This document shows positions 36,881 through 48,400 of a stretch of DNA of 64,000 nucleotides, piece after piece. The stretch is from Thuidium tamariscinum. Lineage: Eukaryota; Streptophyta; Bryopsida; Hypnales; Thuidiaceae. The notes beneath the pieces are model-generated. The model did no database searches, was not told the DNA's origin, and saw only the letters and a program-made list of their open reading frames with translations. The DNA is taken from NCBI GenBank assembly GCA_947034885.2, contig OZ019759.1:2668501-2732500 (forward strand), written 5' to 3'. Every line of letters starts with the position of its first letter. Positions within the stretch are counted from its first letter, which is position 1. Made by a program: the position numbers and the translations under genes.

Positions 36881-37183
36881 TCAAGTACTAACAACATCAA
36901 CCTTATTGTCAGTGTTTGAGTCTGAGCTGAGAATAATGATGAATTCTCCCTCGAAATGGAGTCTATCACTATCATCTAAGTCACTCAACTCGTGCAACTC
37001 TAGACTTATAATGGATGTGCACGTCTGTGGCTCTGAACTATACTCGGTCTCTAAACTCTCGGGAGAAAACTTAACCTTCTTGTGCTTGCGATTGAAGCTC
37101 GTGACAAGGTGACCTGGCCAATTAGTATTGCGGGTGTACATAGAGGCATCCAAGGCATCTATAGTACGACTTGCTACACTCAT
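36881..37183 (-). pseudogene. Small upstream ORF of A with a SUMO-interacting-like motif
   Basis: A 100-codon frame 5' of the ParB-methyltransferase start, ending GEFIIILSSDSNTDNKVDVV. Its counterpart in B (50137-50463) ends VFIHLSSDSEGDIEID. Hydrophobic beta strand plus Ser/Asp acidic tail is the classical SUMO-interacting motif pattern. The middle keeps SLETEYSSEPQTCTS versus SLESSDTEYSSESRTS in B. The ORF may be a 5' exon of the large gene or a separate small protein. Confidence 0.5.
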
Positions 37184-37740
37184 GATGTCCTCAAATTTTA
37201 CGAGATTGGTAGATCCTCTTCCTCCTCCTCTTCCTCTTCATCTTTGGATTCTCCAACCACCTCCTCAGTATTTTTCAAAGTCTTTGCCTCGGATGGACCT
37301 CCTTCATATAAGGCTTGAATGGATAAAACTTGGCCATTGGCACCGGCAACGCCTTCACAAGCATGAATGCCCTCACTTTGACATTCCAACCATGGAAAAA
37401 ATTAGAAATAGAAAAATGAAGAGGTTTGACTACAAGAGATGAAAGAAATTTGAAACAATTGGGTGCCAACTTTGGGCTAATTTCTAAAACACCGAGCGAG
37501 GGTCAACAAGTCTAGCTTAATACTACAGGTTCAAAATATATATACACAAATGGGGTCCCCCTGCACAAGGCAGCGCGCAACTCGCACGTGGGGATGGCAC
37601 GCACAAAGTTGGACTTCAATGCTCTATACTCACCAAGAAATCAATTGAAAACCTTATGTTGGCCCTAAAATAGCGTTAGGAACTTGGCAAAATTGCACAC
37701 AAATAAAAGAATTAATAAAAATAATAATAATGGAATTCAC

Positions 37741-37845
37741 AAGGGTACCCAAAACTGGGTTACTATGAGAGACCCAAGAATGTACTGTTGGATCCGACGG
37801 TACTTTCTCTAGTATCCCATGGTACCCCAATTTTGGGTACCTAAT
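37741..37845. repeat. Imperfect hairpin centred on GTTGGATCCGACGGTA
   Basis: Arms GGGTACCCAAAACTGGG and, inverted, GGTACCCAAAATTGGGG, with looser pairing near the centre. It is a member of the GGATCCGACGG-centred hairpin family found only inside A and B. Confidence 0.7.
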
Positions 37846-38000
37846 TGAGATTTCAAAGAAAATTAGAAATTTGCAAAGAATGAGATTTCTTAAAAAAACA
37901 TCATTTATAAAGAATTTGCTTATATGGCTATTGATTTTCAATAATAAAGCGCCAAAGAACTCAATCATGGAAGATCTAACATATGGCATTGAGTTTAGAT

Positions 38001-38465
38001 CAAGGCTTTTGCAAGCCAAAAAAACCCATGGATTTGAACTAAAAACCTTGAACAAAAAATGATTTCAGAGATTTTTTTAAAACATACTTCTAACATGCCA
38101 AAATTGGGGGTACCACGAGATACTCTAGGAAACACCGTTGGATCTGACGGTGTTTCCTAGAGTATCTCGTGGTACCCCCAGTTTTGGCATGTTGAGAAGT
38201 ATGTTTTAAAAAAATCTCTGAAATCATTTTTTGTTCAAGGTTTTTAGTTCAAATCCCAAGGCTTTTGCAAGCCAAAAAAACTCACGGATTTGAACTAAAA
38301 ACCCCAAACTAAAAATGATTTCAGAGATTGTTTAAAACATACTTCTCAACATGCCAAAATTGGGGGTACGACGAGATACTCTAGGAAACACCATCGGATT
38401 CGACGGTGTTTCCTAGAATATCTTGTCGTACCCCCAATTTTGGCATGTTGAGTAGTTTAAACAAG
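38001..38465. repeat. Two tandem hairpins with GGATCTGACGG / GGATTCGACGG centres
   Basis: The first hairpin (38031-38255) has near-perfect arms of about 110 bp from GATTTGAACTAAAAACC to the centre at about 38143. The second (about 38330-38465) has shorter arms sharing AACATGCCAAAATTGGGGGT and GAAACACC. Both begin with the direct repeat AAGGCTTTTGCAAGCC (38003 and 38259), so the unit was duplicated in tandem. Transcripts would form long double-stranded RNA. Confidence 0.9.
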
Positions 38466-39435
38466 CCATTTTTGAAAAAAAAGAAAAAACACCAAAAGAG
38501 TGCGTTTATGCGCTAAAGTACATTACCTCTAGTTAGTTTCGATAGAAAATTGGATTGAGGGTCACAAATAAGAGAAAAATGCCCTCAAACGAGCTTATTT
38601 GGCTCTAGTATGTCTGGAATCAAAAACTTATATGTAATTAGAAACTCAACTGAAAACTAAAGCAAATTCTTTATGATACAATTATCAAAGGGATAAAGAC
38701 CTAATCCAAGAAAGGTTGTCCAAGAATTCTACAAAGGAATATATGTAGAATCAAAAATCAATTGAAATTTCAAAGCTTTACTAAGCTCAAATTTTATTGT
38801 CCTTGGTAGGCTTAATCAAATGTAAAATTTCAATTCCTAAATTTCCTCTCATAGCTATAAGTATCTCATTAGGAACTTCTTCAAAGGTTCTAAAATCTAA
38901 AATTGGAATAGTTGAGTAGACCCAGATTCTTTGAAAAAAAAAATTCTTGATTTTTAGGCATCTATAGTCTTTTGTCATTGGCGAGATGGAATCATTGAAG
39001 CCTGAGCGCACAAATTTTGGAAATAGAAAATGGCAAGTATTCACTTTGCTAAGTTGTATGGCATGGTCATTCACTTTGTAGTTAGAATTTTAGTTTATTG
39101 AATTTGACCTCTGATTCTAAAACATGAGCAATATTTTTGAAATCTCCAACTGTTTAAAAATTTCACTTGAAAGATTACTCAGCTTATAGAAAGAATAACT
39201 AAAATGATCAATGTTCATCAAAAGAGCATCCTTTGAAAGTTGAAGATTTCTACAAAAATATCACAATGGTATCCAAAATTGGGATACCATGAGATACTCC
39301 AAAAAGAATTGGGCTTTTTTTGAAGTATTTCATGGTGCTCTAATTCTAAGTATCCAACCACCCCATAAAGTTCCGTAGGATCCAACAGACCATTTAAGGT
39401 ACTTGGTGCTCCCCTCTTTTACGTACCCAATTGAA
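38466..39435. other. AT-rich internal spacer of A
   Basis: No gene is recognised. The right half (from about 39250) contains weak copies of the unit that builds the following inverted repeat, including GTAGGATCCAACAGACC near 39377. A 95-codon minus-strand frame at 38787-39074 is probably chance. Confidence 0.5.
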
Positions 39436-39439
39436 TTCA

Positions 39440-40605
39440 AAATTAAGGTTTTGGTCATAGTTTCAAATATTTTGAAAAAAATACCTTTGAAAAAGTTAGT
39501 GGTATCAAAACTAGAAGTATCTTTCAACATCCCATAAAGTTCAATTGGATTCAATAGACCTTTATGGGGTGCTTAGAAGTGCCCCTCTTTTAGGCACCCT
39601 GTTGAATTTCAAAACTATCTTTTTAGTCATGGTTTCAAAAAATTGAAAAAATACTTTTGAAAAAGTCAATGGTATAAAAACTAGAGTTAATTCTAAGAGT
39701 CCTAAAATTTTATTTGGATCCAAAAGAAATTGGAGGATGCTTGGAACTACTTCTCTTTTAGATACCTTGCTGAATTTCAAAACTATCTTTTTGGTCATGG
39801 TTTAAAAAATTTAGGAAATTTTTTTAAAAAAAATTCAAGGAGCCCAAATTAGGAGTACTATGAGGCACCTCCAAAAGGGCCGTCGGATCCGACGGACCTT
39901 TTTGGGGTGCCTCATGGTACCCCCATTTTTGGTACCTTTCTAAGTCCAAAATCAAGTTTTTGGTCATAGTTTTAAAAATTTTGAATTTTATTTATTAATT
40001 TAGTATATAATTCTCTTGATTAATTCTTAATATAGAAAAAAAATAAAAAAAATAAAAACTATGACCAAAAATTTGATTTTGGACTTAGCAAGGTACCTAA
40101 ACTGGGGGTACTATGAGGCACCTCAGAAAGGTCTATCGGATCCGACGGCCCTTTTGGAGGTGCCTCATAGTACTCCTAATTTGGGCTCCTTTAAATTTTC
40201 TTAAAATAAATTTCCTAAATTTTCTAAATCATAACCAAAAAGATAGTTTTGAAATTCAGTAGGGGATTCAAAAAGAGAGGTAGTTCCAAGCATCCCCCAA
40301 TTTCTCTTGGATCCAATTAAACTTTATAGTACTCTTAGAATTAATTCTTATTTGGATACCATTGACTTTTTCAAAAGTATTTTTTTAATTTTTTGAAACC
40401 ATGACTAAAAAGATAGCTTTGAAATTCAATAGGGTACTTAAAAGAAGGGAACCTCCAAGCACCCCCTAAAGGTCTATTGAATCTAATTGAATTTTAGAAG
40501 ATGTTGAAAGATACTTTTTTTTTTGATACCATTGATTTTTTCAAAGGTTTATTTTTCAAATTTTTTGAAACCATGACTAAAAAGATAGCTTTGAAATTGA
40601 GTAGA
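39440..40605. repeat. ~1.17-kb inverted repeat containing two inner hairpins
   Basis: Mirror symmetry around about 40015. Each arm has repeated ~180-bp sub-units starting TTTTTGGTCATGGTTT..AAAA and ending in a GGATCC-like core. The innermost sub-units are themselves hairpins: 39843-39950 (centre CCGTCGGATCCGACGG, arms AGTACTATGAGGCACCTCC) and 40085-40190 (centre ATCGGATCCGACGG). The structure is a palindrome of palindromes and replaces the region where the A transposase N-terminus should lie. Confidence 0.85.
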
Positions 40606-40607
40606 AT

Positions 40608-41075
40608 ATGACATTCACTTTGTACCAAGTGCAAAAGTATAGACTTTTTCTAGTGAATGATTCAAAAATCTACTTACCTAGGCTCACAAAGAAGAAAAGG
40701 TGTTTTGAAAACATGGTTTTCAAGAAATGGTACATCGTACTTATGGAGGTTTTTACATCATTCATTTACAGAAAAATACGTTGTTCTTCAAGAAATTCAA
40801 ATCCTTTTGCTTAGCATGCTTTTAAAACTTTTTTGATAACTAAGTGAAAAAATGGGATAATCGTGCACCAAGATATTTTTCAAGTAGCACATGTTGCAAT
40901 GAAAAAGTATATTAATGCCACACCAAAAAGCAACAAAAGGCTAAAAGAGGTCATTCATACTATAAGGGCTAGAGTGAAAGAGAGAACTAATACTTTGATG
41001 GTAAAAATGGACAAACTACTATTAATAGTGGCTCATCCCTCTAATAGGCTTGGCTTCCTAAAAGAGGTGAGTTAA
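40608..41075 (+). pseudogene. Extra ParB-methyltransferase fragment in the opposite orientation
   Basis: Plus-strand frames read LYQVQKYRLFLVNDSKIYLP...MEVFTSFIYR and MHQDIFQVAHVAMKKYINAT...NTLMVKMDKLLLIVAHPSNR LGFLKEVS. They match two consecutive exons of the B gene (minus strand, about 49110-48960 and 48850-48650), including a donor-like GTGAGT after KEV. Element A already has its own copy of these exons at 35.0-35.5 kb on the minus strand, so this is a third copy. It probably derives from an internal inversion-duplication or from another family member. Confidence 0.7.
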
Positions 41076-41280
41076 ATTTCAAGATATTGCATGACTTTGC
41101 TTTTGCTTATTTTTCATTTTAAGTTTGACAAAAAAAAATGGATGTATTGCTAGTGTAGATGGAAAGGCATTAGAGCATGAACAAGATTCTTGAAATGATA
41201 TTGGAGAAGGCTCTTGAATTGATTCCTGAAATGACACCTGTGATACTAAGATTTACTATTGTTTTAGTGACAACCTTAAT

Positions 41281-44200
41281 TTGAGTAGGGTTGTAATTCT
41301 TATAGGAAATTATAGTCACTCAATAGAAAAAAGCATGTATATAGACTCTACAAAAGAAATCACTATATTCATTGTAGATGAAGTTGCCAAAACCTCTACA
41401 ACCACAGATTTTGCCATTGCCTTGTCTGCTAGTATAGATTTCACAAACCATTCATTTCACCACAAAAAGGGAGTGAAGTAGATCTTGAAAAGAGAAGAAA
41501 TAGAAAGGGTTATAGATTACTTCAAGTTTCTAAATAGTAGTATATGGAATATCATCTCCTCTTTATGTTCAAACAACCAAAAAGGGTTCATTGACATCAT
41601 TATGACTATGAAGAGGGAATCCAAGTTTGAATTCATACACTATAATATCTTCCCAAGCCATAGCAAAGAAAAGGTTTACATCTTCAAAATGCTCATTGAA
41701 GGACCTAGAAGTAGAGTCGACTTGATGAAGCACATGCAACTTGGAGGTGATCTACAGAATGTGTAGATAATGTTTGACCATGCAAAGCACATGAACAATT
41801 GACCACCATGGCTTGCCACGTGTACAACTTTCATTACAAGAAAGAAATGACTATTGCAATTTGTAGCATGCAATCAAAAGATACGAAGATCCAAGTGTAG
41901 TTTTGAAGGTCGTTGAACGCTAAAGTAGAGAAAAACGGAGTGCGTATGCCATATTTTAAGGATTTCATGGTAGATAGTGCTATGGTCAATTGGAATGTAG
42001 TTTGCATTGTTTATGGTAGTGGTTGTGCAAATGAGGTCTTAAAAAATCATGAGAGGGCTTATTTACTACATAGGAATAATTCACTTACAAACTTATATAG
42101 AAGCACATCAAGTAAACATTCCAACAATAGTATATTACATTATGTAAACAATACAAAGAATCAAAGACTTTGAATGAAGCAAAGACATGCTCTCTTGTAG
42201 TTAGGTCATGGTGATTCTCATGTAGAATTGTAAGTGAAGATTCACTTCATCACTTGGATCACTGGCTTGCATTTTGGCATATTCAGTATTTACAATGGAG
42301 AGGCTTCATGACAATGATAATTGAATCTTCTTTTGGTATTGAAAATATTTTTTTATTCTATTAGAAATTGAGGACTAGAGATTTGAATTTGATTGTGGAA
42401 GAATTTTTTTCATAATTAGATCTAATTAGTGAAATATTTTAGTACAAGTGCTTGAAAATTTATGGTAATAAGAATTTGAAAGGTTCCAAAATGGAACTAG
42501 TATGGGCCATCACTTTGACATCCGTCGGATCTGACAGCTCTAAGTGTACCTTCATTTTCAACTCCCACTTCGGATAGCTTCTAGTACTGACCATTTTGAA
42601 TCATGTTCTAGTTGAAGATATAATCCTTCACTATTTTTATTCTTATATAAAAAAAATTGTATTTTGAATCCATTGGATTTGATGGTTCTAAATATCTCTA
42701 ATCATTGCATTCTATAAGTGGTACCTTGGAGTTTAGAGCAACTTTGACAACCTACTTCAAGGTACAATCTTATTAGATTTTTAATCTCATATACAAAATT
42801 AGGATACTACAAATTTCTTGAATTCTATTTATTTATCCTTTTCAATTATACTCTTTTAGACCTAAAACCTTATACTAAAATGCTTGCAACTATGCAAAGT
42901 AATTTGAAATATAATTGGCATGACAATAGTGTTTCCATTTTGTACTCATTTCTTGCTATAATTGGATTTGTAGGGTCTCACTTTAGAAAAAATGATGTAT
43001 ATGCTTTTCTATAATTTGTTTAAAATGGTATATAACAAGTGGCTATAGATGTTAGGAAGAAGAAAAAACAATTTGTTCGATGCATCTTGTTTTGACAATA
43101 TTTGTACCTTGGATGCAAATGACAAACTACCAAATATACCTAAGCAGATATGCATTAGGGTCAAGATCATCAAAGGGAGGAATTGAAGTTGAGAGCTGCA
43201 AGATGCAACGGATGCCTCAAAAAAATTGGAAAAGTATTGAATACATTGCCAAAAGCACATGGCGTGGGAACTTGAGTACCACATTTGGAAGGAGAAGAAT
43301 TTTTGGAAGCACAAAGAAGACACTTGATGTACCTATTGGTGATGTAAGAGATTAATATAGACCAAACAAAGTCAATTTTTTGTAGCCCTACATTCAAATA
43401 TGGTCTAAAATGGTTATAAAAGATAAAATAAAAGGTACTCAAAATCGCAATGTCAATCTTCTCTACTATGTGACGTCTAGTAGTATGCAAATGCGATTGT
43501 AACACATTGAAATGGCATATTGCAAGGATCAAATACAAATTGAATGCAAGATGCTTTGCTCAACAATAGACATCAAAAATCAAGTGTACTTCAAGGATTG
43601 CAAAGGATAGAAAGGAAACCCAAGCTCCAATATATCATGGTAGAAAATAAGAGTTTTGAACTAAGCAAGAGGTGGTGGATTTCTGGTTTTGTTAGAATGA
43701 CATTGAATGATGTATAGAAGGCACAAAGAAGAAGTGAGTCATTGATTAGCGAGAGCTACTTGAAATTTAGCCTATACAAATACGGACCAACCTCAATTGA
43801 GAGAAAACTTTACTCTTATAGAATGTAAGTTTTTGCCCCCACGACTAGCCCACATTATTACCAACTAAATTCTTTACAGTGGCTAAAATTTTTGAGCTTG
43901 TCTTTTTCAACCAATCATGTCTCCCAAATCTAAATGCACATCCAATAGTGAAGAACAACCAAACAATTAAAAGACTTGCAAATGATTCAACTAAAGAACA
44001 ATAAAACAAATGGAAAAGTGTTGGAAATATTAGAGGACAAATTCTAGAAGTAATCTTTATCCCTCTTCTAGGACTTGGTGCAATAGTGGTGTTGGAGACT
44101 AGGGTGGAGTCAAATTAAAATGTATATCAAGTGACAATTGGTATATTTCCTATATGTATAAGCTCTAATTTTATCAGTATAGTGATGTCCATTGTCAAAA

Positions 44201-44355
44201 GAAAAGTGCAATGTGTAAATTGTAAGCATTTATACTATTCTTATAGGTACTCTATGGATATTCATGATGACAAATTCATTTATGCACTTAGATATAGCTT
44301 CAATGACTTGAAGCTATTTCTACTTCAAGCAAAGATCATCATTGTTTCCAAGTAG
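41281..44355 (+). pseudogene. Element A MULE-like transposase remnant
   Basis: It aligns with the B transposase from about residue 390 on: MYIDSTKEITIFIVDEVAKT, IIMTMKRESKFEFIHYNIFP then KEKVYIFKMLIEGPRSRVD, then YFKDFMVDSAMVNWNVV (second catalytic Asp region), QMTNYQIYLSRYALGSRSS, GQILEVIFIPLLGLGAIVV, and the SWIM region VNCKHLYYSYRYSMDIHDDK. The first two SWIM cysteines are lost (TCTCPDF became ICISSNF). The N-terminal zinc cluster is missing, its place taken by the inverted repeat at 39.4-40.6 kb. There are dozens of stops and frame changes. Differences from B are largely C-to-T and G-to-A. Confidence 0.8.
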
Positions 44356-44716
44356 GTATGGTTAGTTTTTGGTGTGTATTACATTCATATTGTATTTCTT
44401 TACATATAGTGCAATTGAAATGATATATTCTAATTTTGAAGGCATCTTTTTTGGCATGTGTTTCTATTTTTTGACCTTTTTTTAATTTGCTCACTTTTGG
44501 AATTGTCCATATACATTCCGGGTAGTCAAAAAAATACAATTTACTATTGGAATGTAATACAAGTCTTTGTATTTAAAGTGGTTGGCATATTCATTGCTAT
44601 GGTTCAGAAACAAATTTCTTAAACTCTAAATACATAGGACTAATTGACTAAACAATAATTGCTCCAAAGTAGAGGATTCTATAACAATCCACGGTTATAG
44701 CAGGCATAGTCATAAG

Positions 44717-44835
44717 CAGGGTTGCTAGCGTGTGAGCTTGGGAGCGTGAGCCTGGGAGCCTGGGAGCGGGAACTTTTTTTTTCCAAAAAAGTGGATGAGG
44801 ATCTGTAACCGTGGATTTACCTATGACCGTGGTTT
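44717..44835 (+). repeat. Element B left terminal and subterminal repeats
   Basis: The terminal part consists of four or five GAGC-spaced ~8-10 bp units (GTGAGCTTGG, GAGCGTGAGCCTGG, GAGCCTGG, GAGCGGGAAC). It is followed by TGTAACCGTGG and CCTATGACCGTGG at about 44801-44832. Confidence 0.88.
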
Positions 44836-45084
44836 TGAATAGTGTATACTGCTTTTGGAGGGTTATTTGGAATTTTCGATATTTCCTCCCACAGAAACCT
44901 TAAGTCTGTCAAAAGAGCTTGTAATAATGAATTTGTGTTGGATTTTAAGTTCTTTGTTCAACACCAAATTTATTATGTCTTTGGTTCGAGTTGGTTTAGG
45001 GTTCTTCAATTTATATTTAGTGAAAATATATTGTATTTCAAGGAAGATAAAGTGTATATTTTACTTGCCATTTTTATTCATACA

Positions 45085-45360
45085 TAACCATTTGGAAGGG
45101 ACTATATGTTCAGCTTCCCATTTTTTTCATTGAGATCCATTTGGAGGGGAGTATATGTTAACTTCCCATTTTTTTCATTGAGACCCATTTGTAGGTGACG
45201 ATCTATTTCCTTGATATTCAATTGAATAGAAAATTCCAAATAACAAGATTCAAGAGAAAAATAAAAAATAATTTATAGCCATAAAAAAACCTGTATATAG
45301 CAATAGAAGCAAACACTATATAGCCATGAGAGCAAACAATATATAGCCATAAAGCACACA
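45085..45360 (+). repeat. Short tandem repeats inside the left end of B
   Basis: A ~56-bp unit (CCATTTGGAGGGGAGTATAT, then TTCCCATTTTTTTCATTGAG) occurs about twice at 45089-45197. A ~25-bp unit around TATATAGCCATA occurs about four times at 45276-45355. They are non-coding and 3' of the ParB-methyltransferase stop. Confidence 0.75.
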
Positions 45361-45425
45361 AATCCAATCATAATAAAAATCAAAACATACTGGTTTGACT
45401 CATGAAATATGTCAATTCCATGAGT

Positions 45426-48400
45426 CTAATTTGCAGTAGACTCTGTCGCAGAATCCATGTCATTAGAAGACTCTGAAGTCTCTCTACCCTCAGACGCTGA
45501 TCCATCTATGAATTGTAAGACATTTAGAGCGTAAGAAGGTTTGCGTTTTTTGGATTTAGAAGTACCAAACTCAGCAAACGCTGATGCTAATTGCTCTGCA
45601 TAGATTGGAAGATCGAACGGCTTCTCCGGGCTTGAGATGAGTCTTTGTCTCTTCTTCACTTCGTCCTCCATGATTACTCCGTCGTTGCTACATATGCACC
45701 AAATGCATTGTTAGATAAATGAAACATTCCAACTACAATGAAAATAGAAAATGGATATATAAAAAAACTTACTTACAAGGTTTAGGGCGCCGAACGAACT
45801 TCCGAGGCACAATCACAACAGCATCTTGATCTTGTGATAAAACCACAAGTGCTGCCTCTGAACTTGAAGCCACGATCACTGGAGCATCTACCTTCTTCAT
45901 TGGCAAGAGGATGTGCTGAAAAATCCTCTTGTCTTCTTCCAACGCAACAATATGACGCCCCGTTGCACGGCATGCAGTAATAGATGCACCTGCCACAAAC
46001 CAGAAGGTGAATCATTTTGTAATCATTGACTACATAAAGTAGAGATGGTTTCAAGACATTCAAGAAATCAAAACTCACTTGTAGATGCAGTACAATCAAG
46101 TATTATGTCTCCTTCATCAGTGGTGCCTTCGATGATGAACTGAATGAAGCGGGCGTCCTTCTCTCGAGCTCCGCGCCAAGCCATTCGATCCATGTCATTC
46201 ATCAACATGGTGTCCTCCGTTGTGTAATTCATGAGCAGGTCATCGCGACGGAGGTCTACCTTGGCTTTCAGCATGGTTTGAGAACGCCTAAACTGGAAAT
46301 TTGATTTCCCTCAATCTCCTAGATGCTTGACAAACAGTGTAATACCAAACTTCAAAGTCTGCAAGCACAAGCAATATTGACATGAGAATAAGTAACAAAA
46401 AAAGTAACTAATTCATCTTCTAATGAATATTTTCAAACATTAAGAAAGTAATACCGTTTGATCTGGTTGAACTGCTGATGTAAGGTGCATGCGATTCATG
46501 CCCATCCACTCTTTCATCTTCCTAATGTTTGGGTACTCTTGAAGAAGTCCTGCAATGGTTTCCAAGGAGTCTTGGCCCCAAGAATGGAACACAACAATGC
46601 AGCCGTCGTCCTGCAAATGCTTGCCTGCAAATGCAAAAGCTTGAAAGATGGTAAAATACTCCTTATCTGCGTTCCAATAAGGAATGTGCTTGGAGCCCCC
46701 AATGTTTGGTACAGGCAAGTTCTCCTGGTAGTCAAATATCATAAGATCAACTCCTGGATGCCGATTGACAACCCCACCATAAACTCTTGCTTTTCCTACC
46801 ACCATCTGCAAGTACATTTCTTCAATATATGAGAATTTGATGAATAGAAGTACAAAATAATACTCTTTTAGTGATCCAATTGAACTGCACAATATAGTGA
46901 CAATGACAAAGATTACCTTCCGTAGAAACTCCATGACCTCGGTGTAACAATTTGATCCCTGTACACCTTCATTGTCTACCACTTCTCCAATGGAGACACC
47001 CAATAGTAACTCCTCGGAGGTGACATCATCATCATCACCAAGGGCAATGACTTGGGTCCCTTGAGTGATGACTTCTTCCGTGAAGTCAAGAAGTACCGCC
47101 TTCCTCTTCAATCCTCCCTGAGATGCACCTTGCATCTGAGAACCTTCATCCAATGTTGATGAGGCTGGAGCGCCACTGCCATCTACTACTTTCTTCCCTT
47201 TTGCCCGTTCCTTCTCCTCGTCCTTCTTCTCCCTCTTCTTCTCCTTCTCTTCTAACTTTGCAAGACGCTCGACTTCTTTCTTCTCCTTGCTCTCCAGAGC
47301 CAATTGAATGCGAGCAGCTTTTCTTCTGTCATTAGTCTCCCTCCTTGCAATGGCCTTTTGCCTCTGCTTCTCAGTGAGGCCAACAAACTCATCAACCTCC
47401 ATGGTCACGGTGCCTATTCCCTCCAAAGAATTCCGCAGCTCTACCTCAGAAGGATGTGTATAAGAAATAGGGCAATCAAGGTACCACCCCCCACCACTTA
47501 GATGAGCCGTGGTGAATGTGCGAATTTGATTCGCCGTGAACATGCAATCCGATGAGTTGCGGTCAAGAAATCCAGATAGAAATGGAGGAAGGTCTGCTTT
47601 CTCAATGGCACCTTTTGCTTCTAGCTCATACTTGAAGTACCTGCCATGAGCAATAATGTGGTAAGTAATAGAAGCTTGGAAGACAAACAATAATATAGAT
47701 ACAATCCACAAGCAAAACAAAAAGAAACCACATTTGAACCCAAAAAAAAATCTCATTTAAAAAGTCATTATTTCAATTCCAGTGATGGAAATTGGGGGGT
47801 CCCAGAGGTACCTCTTGGACATCCGGCGGATCCGACGGATGTCCAAGAGGTACCTCTAGGACCCCCAAAATATTGAACATCACGGAAAAAAACAACTAAG
47901 TAGCACAAAAAAGTTGAAATTCAGTGAGTTGTGCAATAAATAGGAATGTAGACAGTTAATTATAAGGAAGAACTCACCGAAAGAGAACCCTACGCACAAC
48001 ATGATTGGCCCCCTCAAAAGTGTGGAAGTTGTCACTTTTCTTGAAGTAGTTAGCTCCTCTCAACTGTGCCAAGAAACCTTGATCCCAAATCTTCCTCCTC
48101 CATCCTTCCAAATAGTCCACTAACGTCTCGGGCTTTGAGGGAAGCTTCATGTTGATAGGAATGTTGTCTTGGCTTACGACCGCCTCAAAGTATTCGAGTG
48201 CAGCATCCTCAATCTGTTGTAATTGATAAACAAATTATAAACCATTCTAAGCAAACAATACTGGTTCAATTTCAATACTCAAACATTTATAAGAATGCCT
48301 TTCTCAAATAGAATTTCAAGAATGCACCATGTGATGATAAGAAGTGCTTACCCCAACATACCAGACACATCGGTTTAGAAATGGACCAAGTAGTAATTCA

